A stretch of 64,000 nt of DNA from NCBI RefSeq assembly GCF_022213955.1, contig NZ_JAKNTW010000001.1, forward strand, positions 124,001 through 188,000, in the 5' to 3' direction. Within the stretch, counting starts at the first letter, position 1. Each line of letters starts with the position of its first letter. Below, in pieces: positions 25,657 to 34,604 of this stretch. A program made the translations under genes and the position numbers. The stretch comes from Dolomitihabitans soli (GTDB taxonomy: Bacteria > Actinomycetota > Actinomycetes > Streptosporangiales > Streptosporangiaceae). The notes under the pieces are model-generated. The model ran no database searches, was not told where the DNA came from, and was given only the letters and a program-made list of their open reading frames with translations.

Positions 25657-26163
25657 GTGCTTGACAGGGACGGACCTATACCGGTCTATAAGCAGATCGC
25701 GGGGATGATTCGGGAGCGCATCCTCAAAGGCCACTTGGAGCCGGGCGAGGCGGTTCCAAGCGAATCGGAACTCGAGGTCGAGTACGGCATCGCACGGGCG
25801 ACGGCTCGGCGGGTGGCGCGCGAACTCCGCGAGCAGGGCCTCGCCTACACGGTGCAGGGCGAGGGCACGTTCGTTGGTGAACCGGGCACTCCCCGCCCCG
25901 CCGACCGCATCCCGGTGTACCAGCAGATCGCGGCCGACATAAGCCGGCGGATCAGGCAAGGGGAGTTGTTGCCGAACCGGTCGATTCCCAGCGAGAAGAA
26001 GCTGATGCAGCAGCATGGCGTCGCCAAGGCCACCGTCCGGCAGGCGGTCGACCATCTCCGCGAGCAAGGATGGGTCTTCACCGTCGCGTACCGGGGAACG
26101 TACGTGACTGATCCGGAGAAATGGCCGCAAGAGTCGACCTCAAGCCCTGCTCCGGACGCCTAG
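25657..26163 (+). CDS. GntR regulator built of two tandem winged helix-turn-helix domains (copy 1)
   Basis: The 168-residue protein has two complete GntR wHTH domains and no effector domain. Domain A spans about residues 7-73 (PSESELEVEYGIARATARR, ending GEGTFVG). Domain B spans about 84-150 (PSEKKLMQQHGVAKATVRQA, ending YRGTYV). GTG 25657 is chosen because it gives an MLDRDG start that matches the MLDHDG start of the next gene. Classical GntR proteins have one wHTH plus a ligand domain. Here the second domain may act as a dimerisation partner or bind a second half-site. Confidence 0.85.
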   Translation: MLDRDGPIPVYKQIAGMIRERILKGHLEPGEAVPSESELEVEYGIARATARRVARELREQGLAYTVQGEGTFVGEPGTPRPADRIPVYQQIAADISRRIRQGELLPNRSIPSEKKLMQQHGVAKATVRQAVDHLREQGWVFTVAYRGTYVTDPEKWPQESTSSPAPDA

Positions 26164-26205
26164 AAAGCGCATCCGCGTAGCGTCACCGTCCGTTATCTTT
26201 CGTGC

Positions 26206-26685
26206 GTGCTAGACCATGACGGCGACACTCACCTCTACCTTCAAGTAGCCCGAATTCTCCGGCAGCGGATCATGGCAGGCGAACTCCTTCCTGGAGACGC
26301 CGTTCCCAGTGAGGCGAGGATCCAGCGCGAGTTCGGCATCGCCAGGACGACGGCGCGTCAGGCGGTGCGAGTGCTCAGCGATGAGGGACTGGTGCATGCA
26401 GTACAAGGCCGTGGCACCTTCGTCGGTCCTTCGGGAACGGCATGCGAACCAGCGCGTGGGCATGCGTACATGAAGGTCGCGAACGAGATCGCCGCCCAGA
26501 TCCGGGCGGGAACGATCAAGCCTCGCCGGCCGGTGCCCAGCGAGACGCGCCTCGTCCAGCAGTACGGCGTGGCCAGGGAGACCGTACGGCACGCCATGGC
26601 GTATCTCCGTGAGCAGGGCTGGATCTATACGGTGCCGCAGCGTGGCAGCTACGCCGGTCCGCCGGAGGGGTGGCCGCCGGGGTGA
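26206..26685 (+). CDS. GntR regulator built of two tandem winged helix-turn-helix domains (copy 2)
   Basis: The 159-residue protein is a paralogue of the gene 42 bases upstream. Domain A is at about residues 8-74 (PSEARIQREFGIARTTARQA) and domain B at about 85-149 (PSETRLVQQYGVARETVRHA). The tail PPEGWP echoes DPEKWP in copy 1. The shared domain order and start (GTG-CTN-GAC) point to duplication of an already doubled gene. The 3' end overlaps the convergent GlxA gene by 37 bases. No effector domain is present, so any signal sensed is unknown. Confidence 0.85.
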   Translation: MLDHDGDTHLYLQVARILRQRIMAGELLPGDAVPSEARIQREFGIARTTARQAVRVLSDEGLVHAVQGRGTFVGPSGTACEPARGHAYMKVANEIAAQIRAGTIKPRRPVPSETRLVQQYGVARETVRHAMAYLREQGWIYTVPQRGSYAGPPEGWPPG

Positions 26686-27584
26686 TCGCGGCGGGAGCGG
26701 AGGCGGCGGAGCATGCGGGCGTCCTGGAAGCCGACGGCGCGGGCGGCGGAGTCGATCGTGACCCCTTGGCCGATGAGATGTTCCGCCCGTTCGAGGCGGA
26801 GGACGGTCTGGTAGCGGAGCGGGGTCATGCCGGTGGCCTGGCCGAAGAGGCGGGTGAGGGTACGCTCGCTGACGCCTGAGGCGGTGGCGAGATCTGTCAG
26901 GAGCAGGCGGTCGGCGAAACGGGAGTCGATGAGATCCTGGGTGCGGTGGACGGCGTCGCTGAGATGCGAACGGTGCCGCAGCATGGCGCTGGCCTGCTGC
27001 TCGTCGCCGTTGCGGCGGGCGTAGACGACCATCTCGCGGGCGATCCTGGCCGCGGTGCCGGGCCCGTGGCGGGTGGCGACGATGTGCAGGGCGAGGTCGA
27101 TGCCGCTGGCGATGCCGGCGGAGGTCATCACCCTGTCGTCCGCGACATAGAGGACATCCCGTACTACGGTCGCCCTCGGGTACCGCACCGCGAGTTCCTC
27201 CTGGAGGCCGTGGTGGGTGGTGCAGCGCCGGCCGTTCAGGAGCCCGGCCTGGCCCAGTGCCTCGGCGCCGGCGCAGACGCTGGTCACCGTACCCCCGGCG
27301 GCGTGGTGGTCTGACAACCGCTGGAGGGTCGGCTCCCGGATCGCGCCGTAGTCGCGCAGCGTCACCGCACGCCAGCCCGGCACCAGCACGATGTCGCCCG
27401 GCTCCATGCGCGGCCAGACCGTGTCCGCGCGAAGTGAGACGCTCTGGGCGGTCGGGACGTCCTCCTGCTCTCCCACGTAACACAGCTCATACCCGAGATC
27501 CGCCGCGGTGGAGAAGACCTGGGCGGGACCCGCGAGGTCGAGGAGGTGCAGCCGCGGGAGAAGCAGGAAGACGACCTTGGTCAC
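26649..27584 (-). CDS. GlxA-family regulator: DJ-1/PfpI domain plus AraC-type HTH
   Basis: The 311-residue protein has an N-terminal class-I glutamine amidotransferase-like domain with the nucleophile-elbow type motif SVCAGAEALGQAGLL and a C-terminal AraC/XylS double HTH (ATASGVSERTLTRLFGQATGMTPLRYQ). Such proteins are transcription factors that control nearby catabolic or stress genes. It starts with GTG 27584, which shares its first base with the TAG of the preceding isochorismatase-like gene, so the two are one operon. The C-terminus lacks the usual last residues of AraC proteins and ends in a short basic tail, GGHPSGGPA. Confidence 0.88.
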   Translation of the reverse strand: MTKVVFLLLPRLHLLDLAGPAQVFSTAADLGYELCYVGEQEDVPTAQSVSLRADTVWPRMEPGDIVLVPGWRAVTLRDYGAIREPTLQRLSDHHAAGGTVTSVCAGAEALGQAGLLNGRRCTTHHGLQEELAVRYPRATVVRDVLYVADDRVMTSAGIASGIDLALHIVATRHGPGTAARIAREMVVYARRNGDEQQASAMLRHRSHLSDAVHRTQDLIDSRFADRLLLTDLATASGVSERTLTRLFGQATGMTPLRYQTVLRLERAEHLIGQGVTIDSAARAVGFQDARMLRRLRSRRDHPGGHPSGGPA

Positions 27585-28192
27585 TATCCGGTCACCGCCG
27601 CGCGAGTCGGCGGGCCAGTGACCTCGGCCAGCGTCCTGATCGTCGCGAACCGGCCGGCCAGCGCATACTCGGTCCGGGTGGTGATGTCCTCGGTGGACAG
27701 CGTCAGGGGATCCGCCAGAATCTCGGCCACCGTACGGCCGGCGGGCGCGTCACGGTGCTCGATGGGGAAAGTCGCCGTGGCCTCGGTCACGAACGTCACC
27801 TCGAAGCCCAGATCGGCGGCCACACGGGTGGTCGTCTCACAGCACTGCTCGGTCTGGATGCCGCAGACGACCAGCTCTCTGATGCCACGCGTGGTGAGAA
27901 GCTGCTGAAGATTGGTGGTGGTGAACGCGTTGATCGAGGTCTTGGTGACCATCGGCTCCCCTTCGCCCTGGACCAGCTCCGACACCAGGCGGACATACCC
28001 GGACGCCGGATCGAAGACGGTGCCGGACCCCGGTGCGGAGTGCAGCACCCATACGACGAGGTCGCCGGCCCTACGAGCCGCCTGCACCAGCTGGTCGACC
28101 CGCTCCACGATGTCGGGGCGGGACACGGCCTGCCAGATGGGCCGCTGCTTGAAGGATTCTTGGACGTCGATGACGATCAGCGCTTTGCTCAT
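27584..28192 (-). CDS. Isochorismatase-like cysteine hydrolase
   Basis: The 202-residue protein has the cysteine-hydrolase triad: Asp in VIDVQESF, Lys in VTKTSINAF, and Cys in CGIQTEQCCETTTR. The cis-peptide pattern lies just before the Cys. Family members hydrolyse nicotinamide-like amides, N-carbamoyl compounds or isochorismate, and the substrate here is not known. It starts at ATG 28192 and is coupled to the GlxA regulator at its stop. Pairing of a GlxA regulator with a hydrolase suggests response to an amide or related small molecule. Confidence 0.88.
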   Translation of the reverse strand: MSKALIVIDVQESFKQRPIWQAVSRPDIVERVDQLVQAARRAGDLVVWVLHSAPGSGTVFDPASGYVRLVSELVQGEGEPMVTKTSINAFTTTNLQQLLTTRGIRELVVCGIQTEQCCETTTRVAADLGFEVTFVTEATATFPIEHRDAPAGRTVAEILADPLTLSTEDITTRTEYALAGRFATIRTLAEVTGPPTRAAVTG

Positions 28193-28344
28193 ACGTCGAT
28201 CATGGCGGTCGAACGGATAACGACATAAGACATTATCGCGCCTCTATGCGGAACGATCCGGTCATGGCTAGGGCTGGCGGTTCGGCTTGATTTACTGCAG
28301 TCCCCTCTTCCCTGGTGGCCAGGCTCGGCGGGCGGGTGCGTTCT

Positions 28345-28436
28345 GAAAGCTGGGCTCGAAAGCTGGGCTCGAAAGCTGGCGCCCGAAAGCTGGGGTCCGG
28401 AAGTTGGACCTGAAAGCTTGGCTCGTGAGCTTGGCC
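28345..28436. repeat. Degenerate 13-15-bp tandem repeat
   Basis: The unit GAAAGCTGGGCTC occurs exactly at 28345-28357 and 28358-28370, then decays over four or so more copies (GAAAGCTGGCGCC, GAAAGCTGGGGTC, GAAGTTGGACCT, GAAAGCTTGGCTC). It occupies the 297-bp gap between the isochorismatase start and the GNAT stop. No gene is seen in that gap. Confidence 0.75.
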
Positions 28437-28489
28437 CGCGTGAGCTCAGCCTGGCATCTTGGCCAGCGCCGGACAGTCGGGAGCGGTCG

Positions 28490-29029
28490 TCAGCCGGGCA
28501 GGTTCGTTGCGAAGATCCAATCGAAGCCGTCGTAACCGGTTTCGTCGAGGTGTTCCGCTCGGGTCAGGCCGGTGCGGATCGCCACACGTTGGGATGCGAT
28601 GTTGTCCGGCCGGACTCGGGCGATCAACGGAAGATCGGGAAGTCGCTGGGATGCCCAGGTGACCACTTCGGTCGCGGCTTCGCTGGCCAGGCCATGGCCC
28701 CAGGTCGAGGTGGCGAAGCGGTAGAAGAGGTTGAGGACCCGCATGCCGTTCAGTTCCATGGTTTTGAGTCCGCAGAACCCCAGCTGGAGGGGAGAATCGC
28801 GGCGTCGGACGACCCAGTACCCGTATCCCCAGCGTTGCCAATGGTCGTTCCAGCGTTGATGGAGCACCTGGGCCTCTACGCGCTCGGTGAGCGCGTCGGA
28901 GGGATTGTGGAGACAGGTTCCGGGGTCGTTGTGGATCGCGAAGATCGCGTCGATGTCTGCTTCGGTCGGGCGCCGCAACGACAGGCGGACGGTCTGCAGT
29001 TCCTCGTGGGCGAGGCTCCGATCATTCAC
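28490..29029 (-). CDS. RimJ/RimL-type GNAT acetyltransferase
   Basis: The 179-residue protein begins with the RimL-like strand TVRLSLRRPTEADIDAIFAIHNDP. It has the acetyl-CoA region TSTWGHGLASEAATEVVTWA and the VRPDNIASQRVAIRTGLTRA segment with Asn and Ser typical of this subfamily. Such enzymes acetylate N-terminal or other amino groups of proteins or small molecules. GTG 29029 is the start. No partner gene is evident and the substrate is unknown. Confidence 0.85.
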   Translation of the reverse strand: MNDRSLAHEELQTVRLSLRRPTEADIDAIFAIHNDPGTCLHNPSDALTERVEAQVLHQRWNDHWQRWGYGYWVVRRRDSPLQLGFCGLKTMELNGMRVLNLFYRFATSTWGHGLASEAATEVVTWASQRLPDLPLIARVRPDNIASQRVAIRTGLTRAEHLDETGYDGFDWIFATNLPG

Positions 29030-29386
29030 ACAGGGATCGTAGAAGGAGGTCAGGAAGCCTGCATGGCTGTGTCACCGCCGCCGTCGTCGCAGCTGTCATC
29101 GCCGCTGTAGCCCGACGTCCGCTTCGGTTGCATCCTGGCCGACTCCCTGGTCTGGGACGCAGTCGGAACGGCGGCGACGCCCACCTTCCGCCCGTGCCCA
29201 GCGATCGCCAGTGAAACATCCGAATCCCGACACGGAGGCGGTTGCTGATGTTCGGAGTTGTCGACACTTAGGAACTGTCCGGCGGATCTTTCAGGCCGTG
29301 CCGGCGCAAGGCGGTGGTTGCACGCTTGCCTGCGCGGCTTCTAAATCACGCGACACCGCCTCAGAGCTATGGGAGCCTGACCCGCG
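29030..29386. other. Non-coding gap
   Basis: This 357-bp stretch separates the divergent GNAT and DinB genes. The only open frame of note (minus strand, 29022-29267) has low-complexity Thr/Ala and Arg composition and no family match. No repeat or RNA gene is seen. The promoters of both flanking genes should lie here. Confidence 0.5.
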
Positions 29387-29902
29387 ATGACACAACGAAC
29401 CGATACACCCCCCACGTGGGACGAACGTACGCAGCTGGCCACCTTTCTGGATTACGCCCGTGACACCGCGCGAGCCAAGTGTGAGGGCGTGTCCGAGGAA
29501 GATGCCCGCAAGGCACCGCTCCCGAATTCACCGTTGATGACGATGTGCGGGCTGATCAGCCACCTTCGATGGGTCGAGCATCACTGGGTCCAGGTGATGT
29601 TTCTCGGTGAGGAGCCCGAGGGGCCGCTCACGGGGGCGACCGACGACGACCCCGACCCCGAGATGCGGACGGCGGTCGACGTCCCGTTGCCCCAGCTTCT
29701 CGCCGAGTACGAGGAACAGAGCGCCCGCTATCGCCGCCTGGTGGCCGACCGCGACCTGAACTCAACGGCCGAGCGTCCTATCGGCGACGGCCGCCACGTG
29801 GACCTGCGCTGGGTGGTCCTCCACCTCATCGAAGAGATTTCCCGCCACAACGGTCACCTTGATGTCGTGCGTGAACTCGTCGACGGACAGACCGGCGTCT
29901 AG
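29387..29902 (+). CDS. DinB-superfamily protein
   Basis: The 171-residue protein matches the DinB/DUF664 four-helix fold. Potential metal ligands are H59 and H65/H66 in LISHLRWVEHHW and H154/H157 in EEISRHNGHLD, the usual positions. Related actinobacterial proteins include mycothiol-dependent transferases, and most are uncharacterised. It starts at ATG 29387. It stands alone, with the broken tetR gene downstream on the opposite strand. Confidence 0.87.
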   Translation: MTQRTDTPPTWDERTQLATFLDYARDTARAKCEGVSEEDARKAPLPNSPLMTMCGLISHLRWVEHHWVQVMFLGEEPEGPLTGATDDDPDPEMRTAVDVPLPQLLAEYEEQSARYRRLVADRDLNSTAERPIGDGRHVDLRWVVLHLIEEISRHNGHLDVVRELVDGQTGV

Positions 29903-29904
29903 CT

Positions 29905-30345
29905 TCTGCCTGGCATTCATGGGCGGAGCCAGAGTCTGATCGAGGCGAGGGTGACGGTGCCGTGGAAGATGGGGATCCGGTGCGCCGCCGGCTGCGGACA
30001 GCAGTTCGCCGCAGGATCGCGCCGAGCGGGGAACCCAGTGGCGGTTCGCCCCGCGTAGCAGTTCGAGGACGTCGCCGCGCAAGCTGCCGGTGTCGGGAAG
30101 CTGGACGGTCGCGGCCAGTTGCCGATTGGCGGCGATGCCGAGCGCGAGGCGGCTCGCCCAGCGGCGGTAGATCGCGTTCTTGTTGGTACCGGGACGTTCG
30201 GTGACCCGGTCCATGGCCAGCCCGGTCCATGGCCAGCCCGGTGTATCCCGGAGCGAGTGAGTTCGTCGACCGCGGCGCGCCGGATCGCCTCCTGCAGAGC
30301 AGAGCAGAGCCGCCGTGTCTGTCCGGCAGCCGGTTGCTTCATCAG
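29905..30345 (-). pseudogene. Broken TetR-family regulator gene
   Basis: On the minus strand an ATG at 30342 opens a TetR-like N-terminus (LQEAIRRAAVDELTRSG). The continuation GLAMDRVTERPGTNKNAIYRRW is found only in another frame. The break coincides with a 16-bp tandem duplication at 30209-30240 and an extra G near 30247. Downstream the homology (LPDTGSLRGDVLELLRG) again changes frame and the ligand-binding half is not recoverable. It is therefore a decayed gene. A sequencing error could explain one lesion but hardly all of them. Confidence 0.65.
30209..30240. repeat. 16-bp tandem duplication in the tetR pseudogene
   Basis: GGTCCATGGCCAGCCC occurs twice without a gap (30209-30224 and 30225-30240). 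Sixteen is not a multiple of three, so the duplication shifts the reading frame. Confidence 0.9.
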
Positions 30346-30667
30346 ATCGTCTACCCTGGCCTCTTCCCGTAACCGGTACCAGCCGTCCCTGCCGACATTT
30401 GATTGACCCTCGATCCATGAAGAGCATTAGGCACAGCAAGTACCTAATGGTCTTTGTCGGCGAGATGCGACGCATGCGCGCCAAGGCATCACCATCTACA
30501 GCGATCAGCGGCAAGATCACCTAAGCCGCCGTGCCGCTGGCCCGCGATGACTGAACGCCATTCGACATTGTGTCCCTGGATCTCTACCGATCGGCCTCGG
30601 CGTCACGGTGGACGCACGGGGAACCGGCCGCGCCGTCGGCGGGCGGCCCAGAGGTAGTCCTTCAGAC

Positions 30668-30720
30668 CAACAAGTCACGGGGTGGAGGGGCAGAGCAACA
30701 AGTCACGGGGTGGAGGGGCA
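30668..30720. repeat. 25-bp direct repeat downstream of the HNH gene
   Basis: Two identical 25-bp copies lie at 30668-30692 and 30696-30720 (period 28), ending six bases before the stop of the DUF222-HNH gene. The rest of the 380-bp gap (30346-30667) shows no gene. Confidence 0.8.
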
Positions 30721-30725
30721 ACCGA

Positions 30726-32612
30726 TCATTCTGGTGTGGGTGGCTTCGTTGTGGTGTGCGGCCGGGTGTAGGCGGCGATGTAGGTGTATGCCCAGCGGTC
30801 GGTGCCGGTGCGGCGGCGTTGGTAGCGCTCGGGGTGGCGGTAGCGGTCGCGGTTGTGGAACTGGCATGCGGGGCCGAGGTTGGTCAGGTCGGTAGGTCCG
30901 TTGTCGATCCAACCGTCTGCGTGGTCGATCTGACACAGAGGTGTGGGGAGTGGGCAGCCGTCCACCCAACATGTGGCGTAGCGGGCTTGGACGGCGCGTC
31001 GCTGCGCGGGTGTGGCCAGGCGAACTTCCCGGCCCATGTCCAGGACCTGGCTGTCGGCGTCGATGACGATCCGTACCAAGGTGGAAGTACGGGCCAGGCG
31101 GTGGACGTCGGAGACCGGAAGCAGATGACCGGTGGGGAGTAACAAGCCGGGCAGGTTTCTGTTGGGCACGTGTCCGCATCGCCCACATGCCCCCTCAGCA
31201 GCGATGTCCGACGTCAACGGACGCTTGGCCGCATCTGGCACATGACGGTTGCGGGTGCGGTCCTTACCGAGGCGTGAGTGTGGCGTGCATAGACGGCAGC
31301 TCTCACCAGTCGGCGCGCAATGTCGGCCGTGTTCCGAGGCATTGGCATCGAACCCGCCTCGTACGAATGTCATTTCGTCCTTATCGGCGCCGCTTGTATG
31401 TGAACCGAGGTGGACACTGGCCGCCCCATCGCGGCTGTCATCTCTGGGGTCCAGATTGCCGGAGTGGCCAGACACAAGCGTGTGGGTATCTCCCCGGCCG
31501 GCGACGATCTCCGTCCACTTCGCCCTCGGGTCGGGAGGGTCTGGATCAGGACGAGCTGCATCAGGGAGAGAGGTGTCAGAGAGAGGGGTGCCGGCGGTTG
31601 CTGTGGGTTCGAGGTGAAGCTTGTTACTGGCGAAGTGGTGCGGGACCGGAGAGGGCTCGACACCGCAGGCGGTGCTGGGGACGCAGGGTGTGATCTGGTG
31701 GGGAACTGTGTGGCAGGTTGGTCGTCGGGCGGATCGGCGGTTGTTGGGCTGTTGGGCGGCACGCAGGTCAGACCGGTGGAGGTCGGTGGTTTGCGGTTCG
31801 GCGTCCGGATCGGCGGGGCCTGGTTCGGTACGGAGGTTGCGGACATCGGTTGGTTGCCGGTTCTCGGTAGGGGTGGGGTTGTCGGGAAGGGACTCCGCGT
31901 TGACCATGATGAGGAGTTCGGTGCTGACCTGACGTTCCAGCAGGGCGATGAAGGCGTCGGCGTTGCGGGTGCGTAGGGGGCGGTCATCACTGTGGGCCCG
32001 GGGTTTGGCATAGGCGTTCAGGAGTGCCCGCAGGCGGGCCGCGGGCTCTGGTGGGAGCCGGAAGTCGCCCTCGATACCACCTGACTCGGTGGCGCGGACG
32101 ACAAGGTAACGCTGGTCGTAATCGGTATTCGCGTGCGGTGACTCCCCGTCGGGGCTCAGCGCAGCCTGCAGGTAGCGGCCGGCGGCGGCGATCTGAGCCG
32201 GACCGGCGCGTTGGGCAAGCTCCAGCAGAATCGGTTCGGCGAGACGGGCCTGTTCGTCGGTCAGCGGGGCGGTCGCGGAACAGATGGCTGTGACCAGCCC
32301 CTGTGTCAAGCGTCCATCGGAGAAACGCAGACGGAGATCGGAAAGCCTTGCGAGCTCCGTCGCGCGGCTGACCGTTTGGGCGGCCGCGCGGGCGCTCATC
32401 CCACCGGCCATGCGCAGCCAGGTCGCGGTGGAAGCATGGCCGAGCGTGCGAGCCTGACCCGTGGCGTGTACTCGGGCGACCCTCGCGGAGATCGCGGCGG
32501 ACAAACGATCCTGAGCGGCCATCAACTCCTCCGCCTCGGCCGAGCACTGAGCAACTGATTCCGGCGACGGAGCCAGAGCCAGCTGCCGCGCACGCTCACC
32601 GATGGAGCTCAC
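30726..32612 (-). CDS. DUF222 protein with C-terminal HNH endonuclease domain
   Basis: The 628-residue protein has the DUF222 region at about residues 20-230 (HASTATWLRMAGGMSARAAA; FSDGRLTQGLVTAI). A low-complexity, strain-variable linker of about 250 residues follows. The C-terminal HNH motif reads CQIDHADGWIDNGPTDLTNL ... CQFHNRDR, preceded by a CWVDGC zinc-like pair. This is the 13E12-repeat family layout of mycobacteria, whose members are widespread and multicopy in actinobacteria. Nuclease activity is likely, but its biological role is unknown. GTG 32612 is used. It overlaps the stop of an upstream low-complexity frame by four bases, and a hexamer array lies just 5' of it. Confidence 0.85.
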   Translation of the reverse strand: MSSIGERARQLALAPSPESVAQCSAEAEELMAAQDRLSAAISARVARVHATGQARTLGHASTATWLRMAGGMSARAAAQTVSRATELARLSDLRLRFSDGRLTQGLVTAICSATAPLTDEQARLAEPILLELAQRAGPAQIAAAGRYLQAALSPDGESPHANTDYDQRYLVVRATESGGIEGDFRLPPEPAARLRALLNAYAKPRAHSDDRPLRTRNADAFIALLERQVSTELLIMVNAESLPDNPTPTENRQPTDVRNLRTEPGPADPDAEPQTTDLHRSDLRAAQQPNNRRSARRPTCHTVPHQITPCVPSTACGVEPSPVPHHFASNKLHLEPTATAGTPLSDTSLPDAARPDPDPPDPRAKWTEIVAGRGDTHTLVSGHSGNLDPRDDSRDGAASVHLGSHTSGADKDEMTFVRGGFDANASEHGRHCAPTGESCRLCTPHSRLGKDRTRNRHVPDAAKRPLTSDIAAEGACGRCGHVPNRNLPGLLLPTGHLLPVSDVHRLARTSTLVRIVIDADSQVLDMGREVRLATPAQRRAVQARYATCWVDGCPLPTPLCQIDHADGWIDNGPTDLTNLGPACQFHNRDRYRHPERYQRRRTGTDRWAYTYIAAYTRPHTTTKPPTPE

Positions 32613-32628
32613 CAGAGTGTGGGAATCT

Positions 32629-32689
<61 letters not shown>

Positions 32690-32901
32690 CCTCCTGGACT
32701 GCTTCGTCGAAGTGATCTTCGAAACGATCGGAGGACTCCCGGCGAATTCGTCCGCCTTGGGAGTCGTGACCAAGCGGTGTCGTACCGGCATCGTCTGAGC
32801 TACCGCGCTGGTTACGTGAACCGTCAGGCTGATCGGAGCCGTTTGGTTCGTCTGTGTGGGTGTGAGCGTTCTGAGGGCGGGGTGCGTCTTGGGCGGTTGG
32901 A

Positions 32902-32965
32902 TCGGTGTCGGTGTCGGTGTCGGTGTTGCGGTCGGGGTCGATGTCCGTGTCGATGTCAGTGTCGT
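32902..32965. repeat. TCGGTG hexamer array and degenerate continuation
   Basis: Four perfect TCGGTG units (32902-32925) are followed by about six degenerate relatives (TCGATG, TCCGTG and similar) to about 32965. Confidence 0.8.
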
Positions 32966-33144
32966 TCGAGCCTGGGGCTGGTCGCGCGGGTTGTCGGGCT
33001 GATGGGAGTCGTTTGGTTTGTCTGCGGAGGTGGGAGTGTGATGAGGGCGAGGTGCGCCTTGGGCAGCCGGATCGCTGGAGGCGCCGCCGTCGGCGTCGTC
33101 TGAGACGGCGAGATGTGCGAGTCGGTCCGTGCGTTGAGTGCCTT

Positions 33145-33185
33145 CAGTGCGTTCAGTGCGTTCAGTGCGTTCAGTGCGTTCAGTG
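33145..33185. repeat. CAGTGCGTT 9-bp array, four and a half copies
   Basis: Perfect 9-bp units start at 33145, 33154, 33163 and 33172, with a partial fifth (CAGTG) to 33185. Two imperfect units precede them. Confidence 0.9.
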
Positions 33186-33910
33186 ATCGAATGGGTGAAC
33201 CATGGGTGTTGGCTGCCGTGGATGGTAGGGACATGGATGCCGATGGACGTCGAGCCTGTCCGACGGGACTTGCTCGGAAAGGTGAGGGAAGAAGAGGGAC
33301 CGAGACCGCCCGTGGCTGCCGGTTGGTGGCTAGTGACGGCTTCGGTCAGCGGCGGTGAGGAGCCGGAAACGTCCTCTGTTGTGTTGGGCGGTCCCTCGCC
33401 ATGAGTTGCCTCGCCATGAGATGTGTTGCGCGTGGGTCCGCCAGGGGGCATGTCGGACGTTGCGCCGCCACGAGTGTCGAGCCTTGCGCCATGGGTGGCG
33501 AGCCTTGCATCGCGCAGAGGCTGGCTGGGGGCGGGGTGGTCGGAGGGCAAAGAGGGCCGCGGGTCGGCACGGGGACAGACGGGCTGTTTCGGCATTACAG
33601 GGGCTCCTCGCGCCAGGGGGCAGTGCACGCGCAGTCCACAACGACTGCTCCTTGACGCCCGAAGACGTGAAGGTCTGCATCCTGGCGTCTGGCCACTCTT
33701 AGTTGGCCCGCCTCTACGTTCTGTTGCCTCTTGAAGAGAGTAATCGCTCGTACATTCGAGTGCAACCTTGGGTTGCGGCGGCTGAAGGGACACTTCGGCG
33801 GTAGGAACGGGGCGCGTGATCGGACGCCGGTGCGGTGCGAGCGAGCGGAGTGTGATGGCCTCTCGGTGCGTGTCTAGGGGCCGGGGGATCATGGTGGTCG
33901 TCGAACACGG

Positions 33911-33952
33911 CAGTGGTTCAGAACGAGTGGTTCAGAACGGCAGTGGTTCAGA
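33911..33952. repeat. Short repeats at the end of radC
   Basis: The motif AGTGGTTCAGA occurs three times between 33911 and 33952, the last copy running into the radC stop codon at 33948. No stem is formed. It may be remnant minisatellite. Confidence 0.6.
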
Positions 33953-34604
33953 TGGGAATGCGGCGCCAGGCCTGGTCGGTGATTATGACGTGGTCGAGAA
34001 AGCGCAGGCCGACGGTTTGGGCGGCCTGATGGAGCCGGTCGGTGACGTCGAGATCGGCAGGGCTGGGGTCGAGGCAGCCGCTGGGGTGGTTGTGTGCCAG
34101 ACCGAAGGCGGAGCCGCCCGAGGTGAGGACCGTGGCGACGATCTCGCGAACGGGGGCGGGGCTGTGGTCACTGCCGCCTTTGCTGACGACGGTGGTGCGG
34201 AGTATTCGGCCGCCGTGGTCACAGATGACCGCGACGACCTGTTCGTGGGGGAGGCCGCGGAGGAGCGGGGCGGTGACGGCGGCCAGGTCGCCTGAGCCGG
34301 TGATCCGGCCACGTCGGGGGGCGGCCTGCGCCCGCCGTACGAGATCGAAGGCGGCGGCGATCCGGGCGGCCTTGGCAGGGCCGATGCCGGGTACGGCGAG
34401 CAGGCGGTGAGCCTCCGAGCGGCTGAGAGCTTCGAGGTCGCCGCAGTGGGCGATGAGGAGAGAGGCGAGTTCGACGGCGTTGGTGCCTCTGCTGCCCGAA
34501 CCCAGGAGGAGGGCAACAAGCTCGCGGTCGGCCAGGGCTCCCGCGCCGTCGGCCAGGAGTCGCTCGCGGGGTTGGTCGGACGTGGGCATGTCCTTGACGC
34601 GCAT
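33948..34604 (-). CDS. radC: RadC/MPN-domain family protein
   Basis: The 218-residue protein has a helix-hairpin-helix (VPGIGPAKAARI, about residues 71-82) and a JAB/MPN metalloprotease-like domain with the motif HNHPSG (H171, H173) and D184. Despite the old name, RadC is not a proven repair protein. It is often found in accessory regions and with mobile elements, and its metal site suggests a hydrolase. ATG 34604 is chosen because it gives the conserved RVKDMPTSDQPRERLL start. The frame stays open upstream only through the heptamer repeat. Confidence 0.88.
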   Translation of the reverse strand: MRVKDMPTSDQPRERLLADGAGALADRELVALLLGSGSRGTNAVELASLLIAHCGDLEALSRSEAHRLLAVPGIGPAKAARIAAAFDLVRRAQAAPRRGRITGSGDLAAVTAPLLRGLPHEQVVAVICDHGGRILRTTVVSKGGSDHSPAPVREIVATVLTSGGSAFGLAHNHPSGCLDPSPADLDVTDRLHQAAQTVGLRFLDHVIITDQAWRRIPI

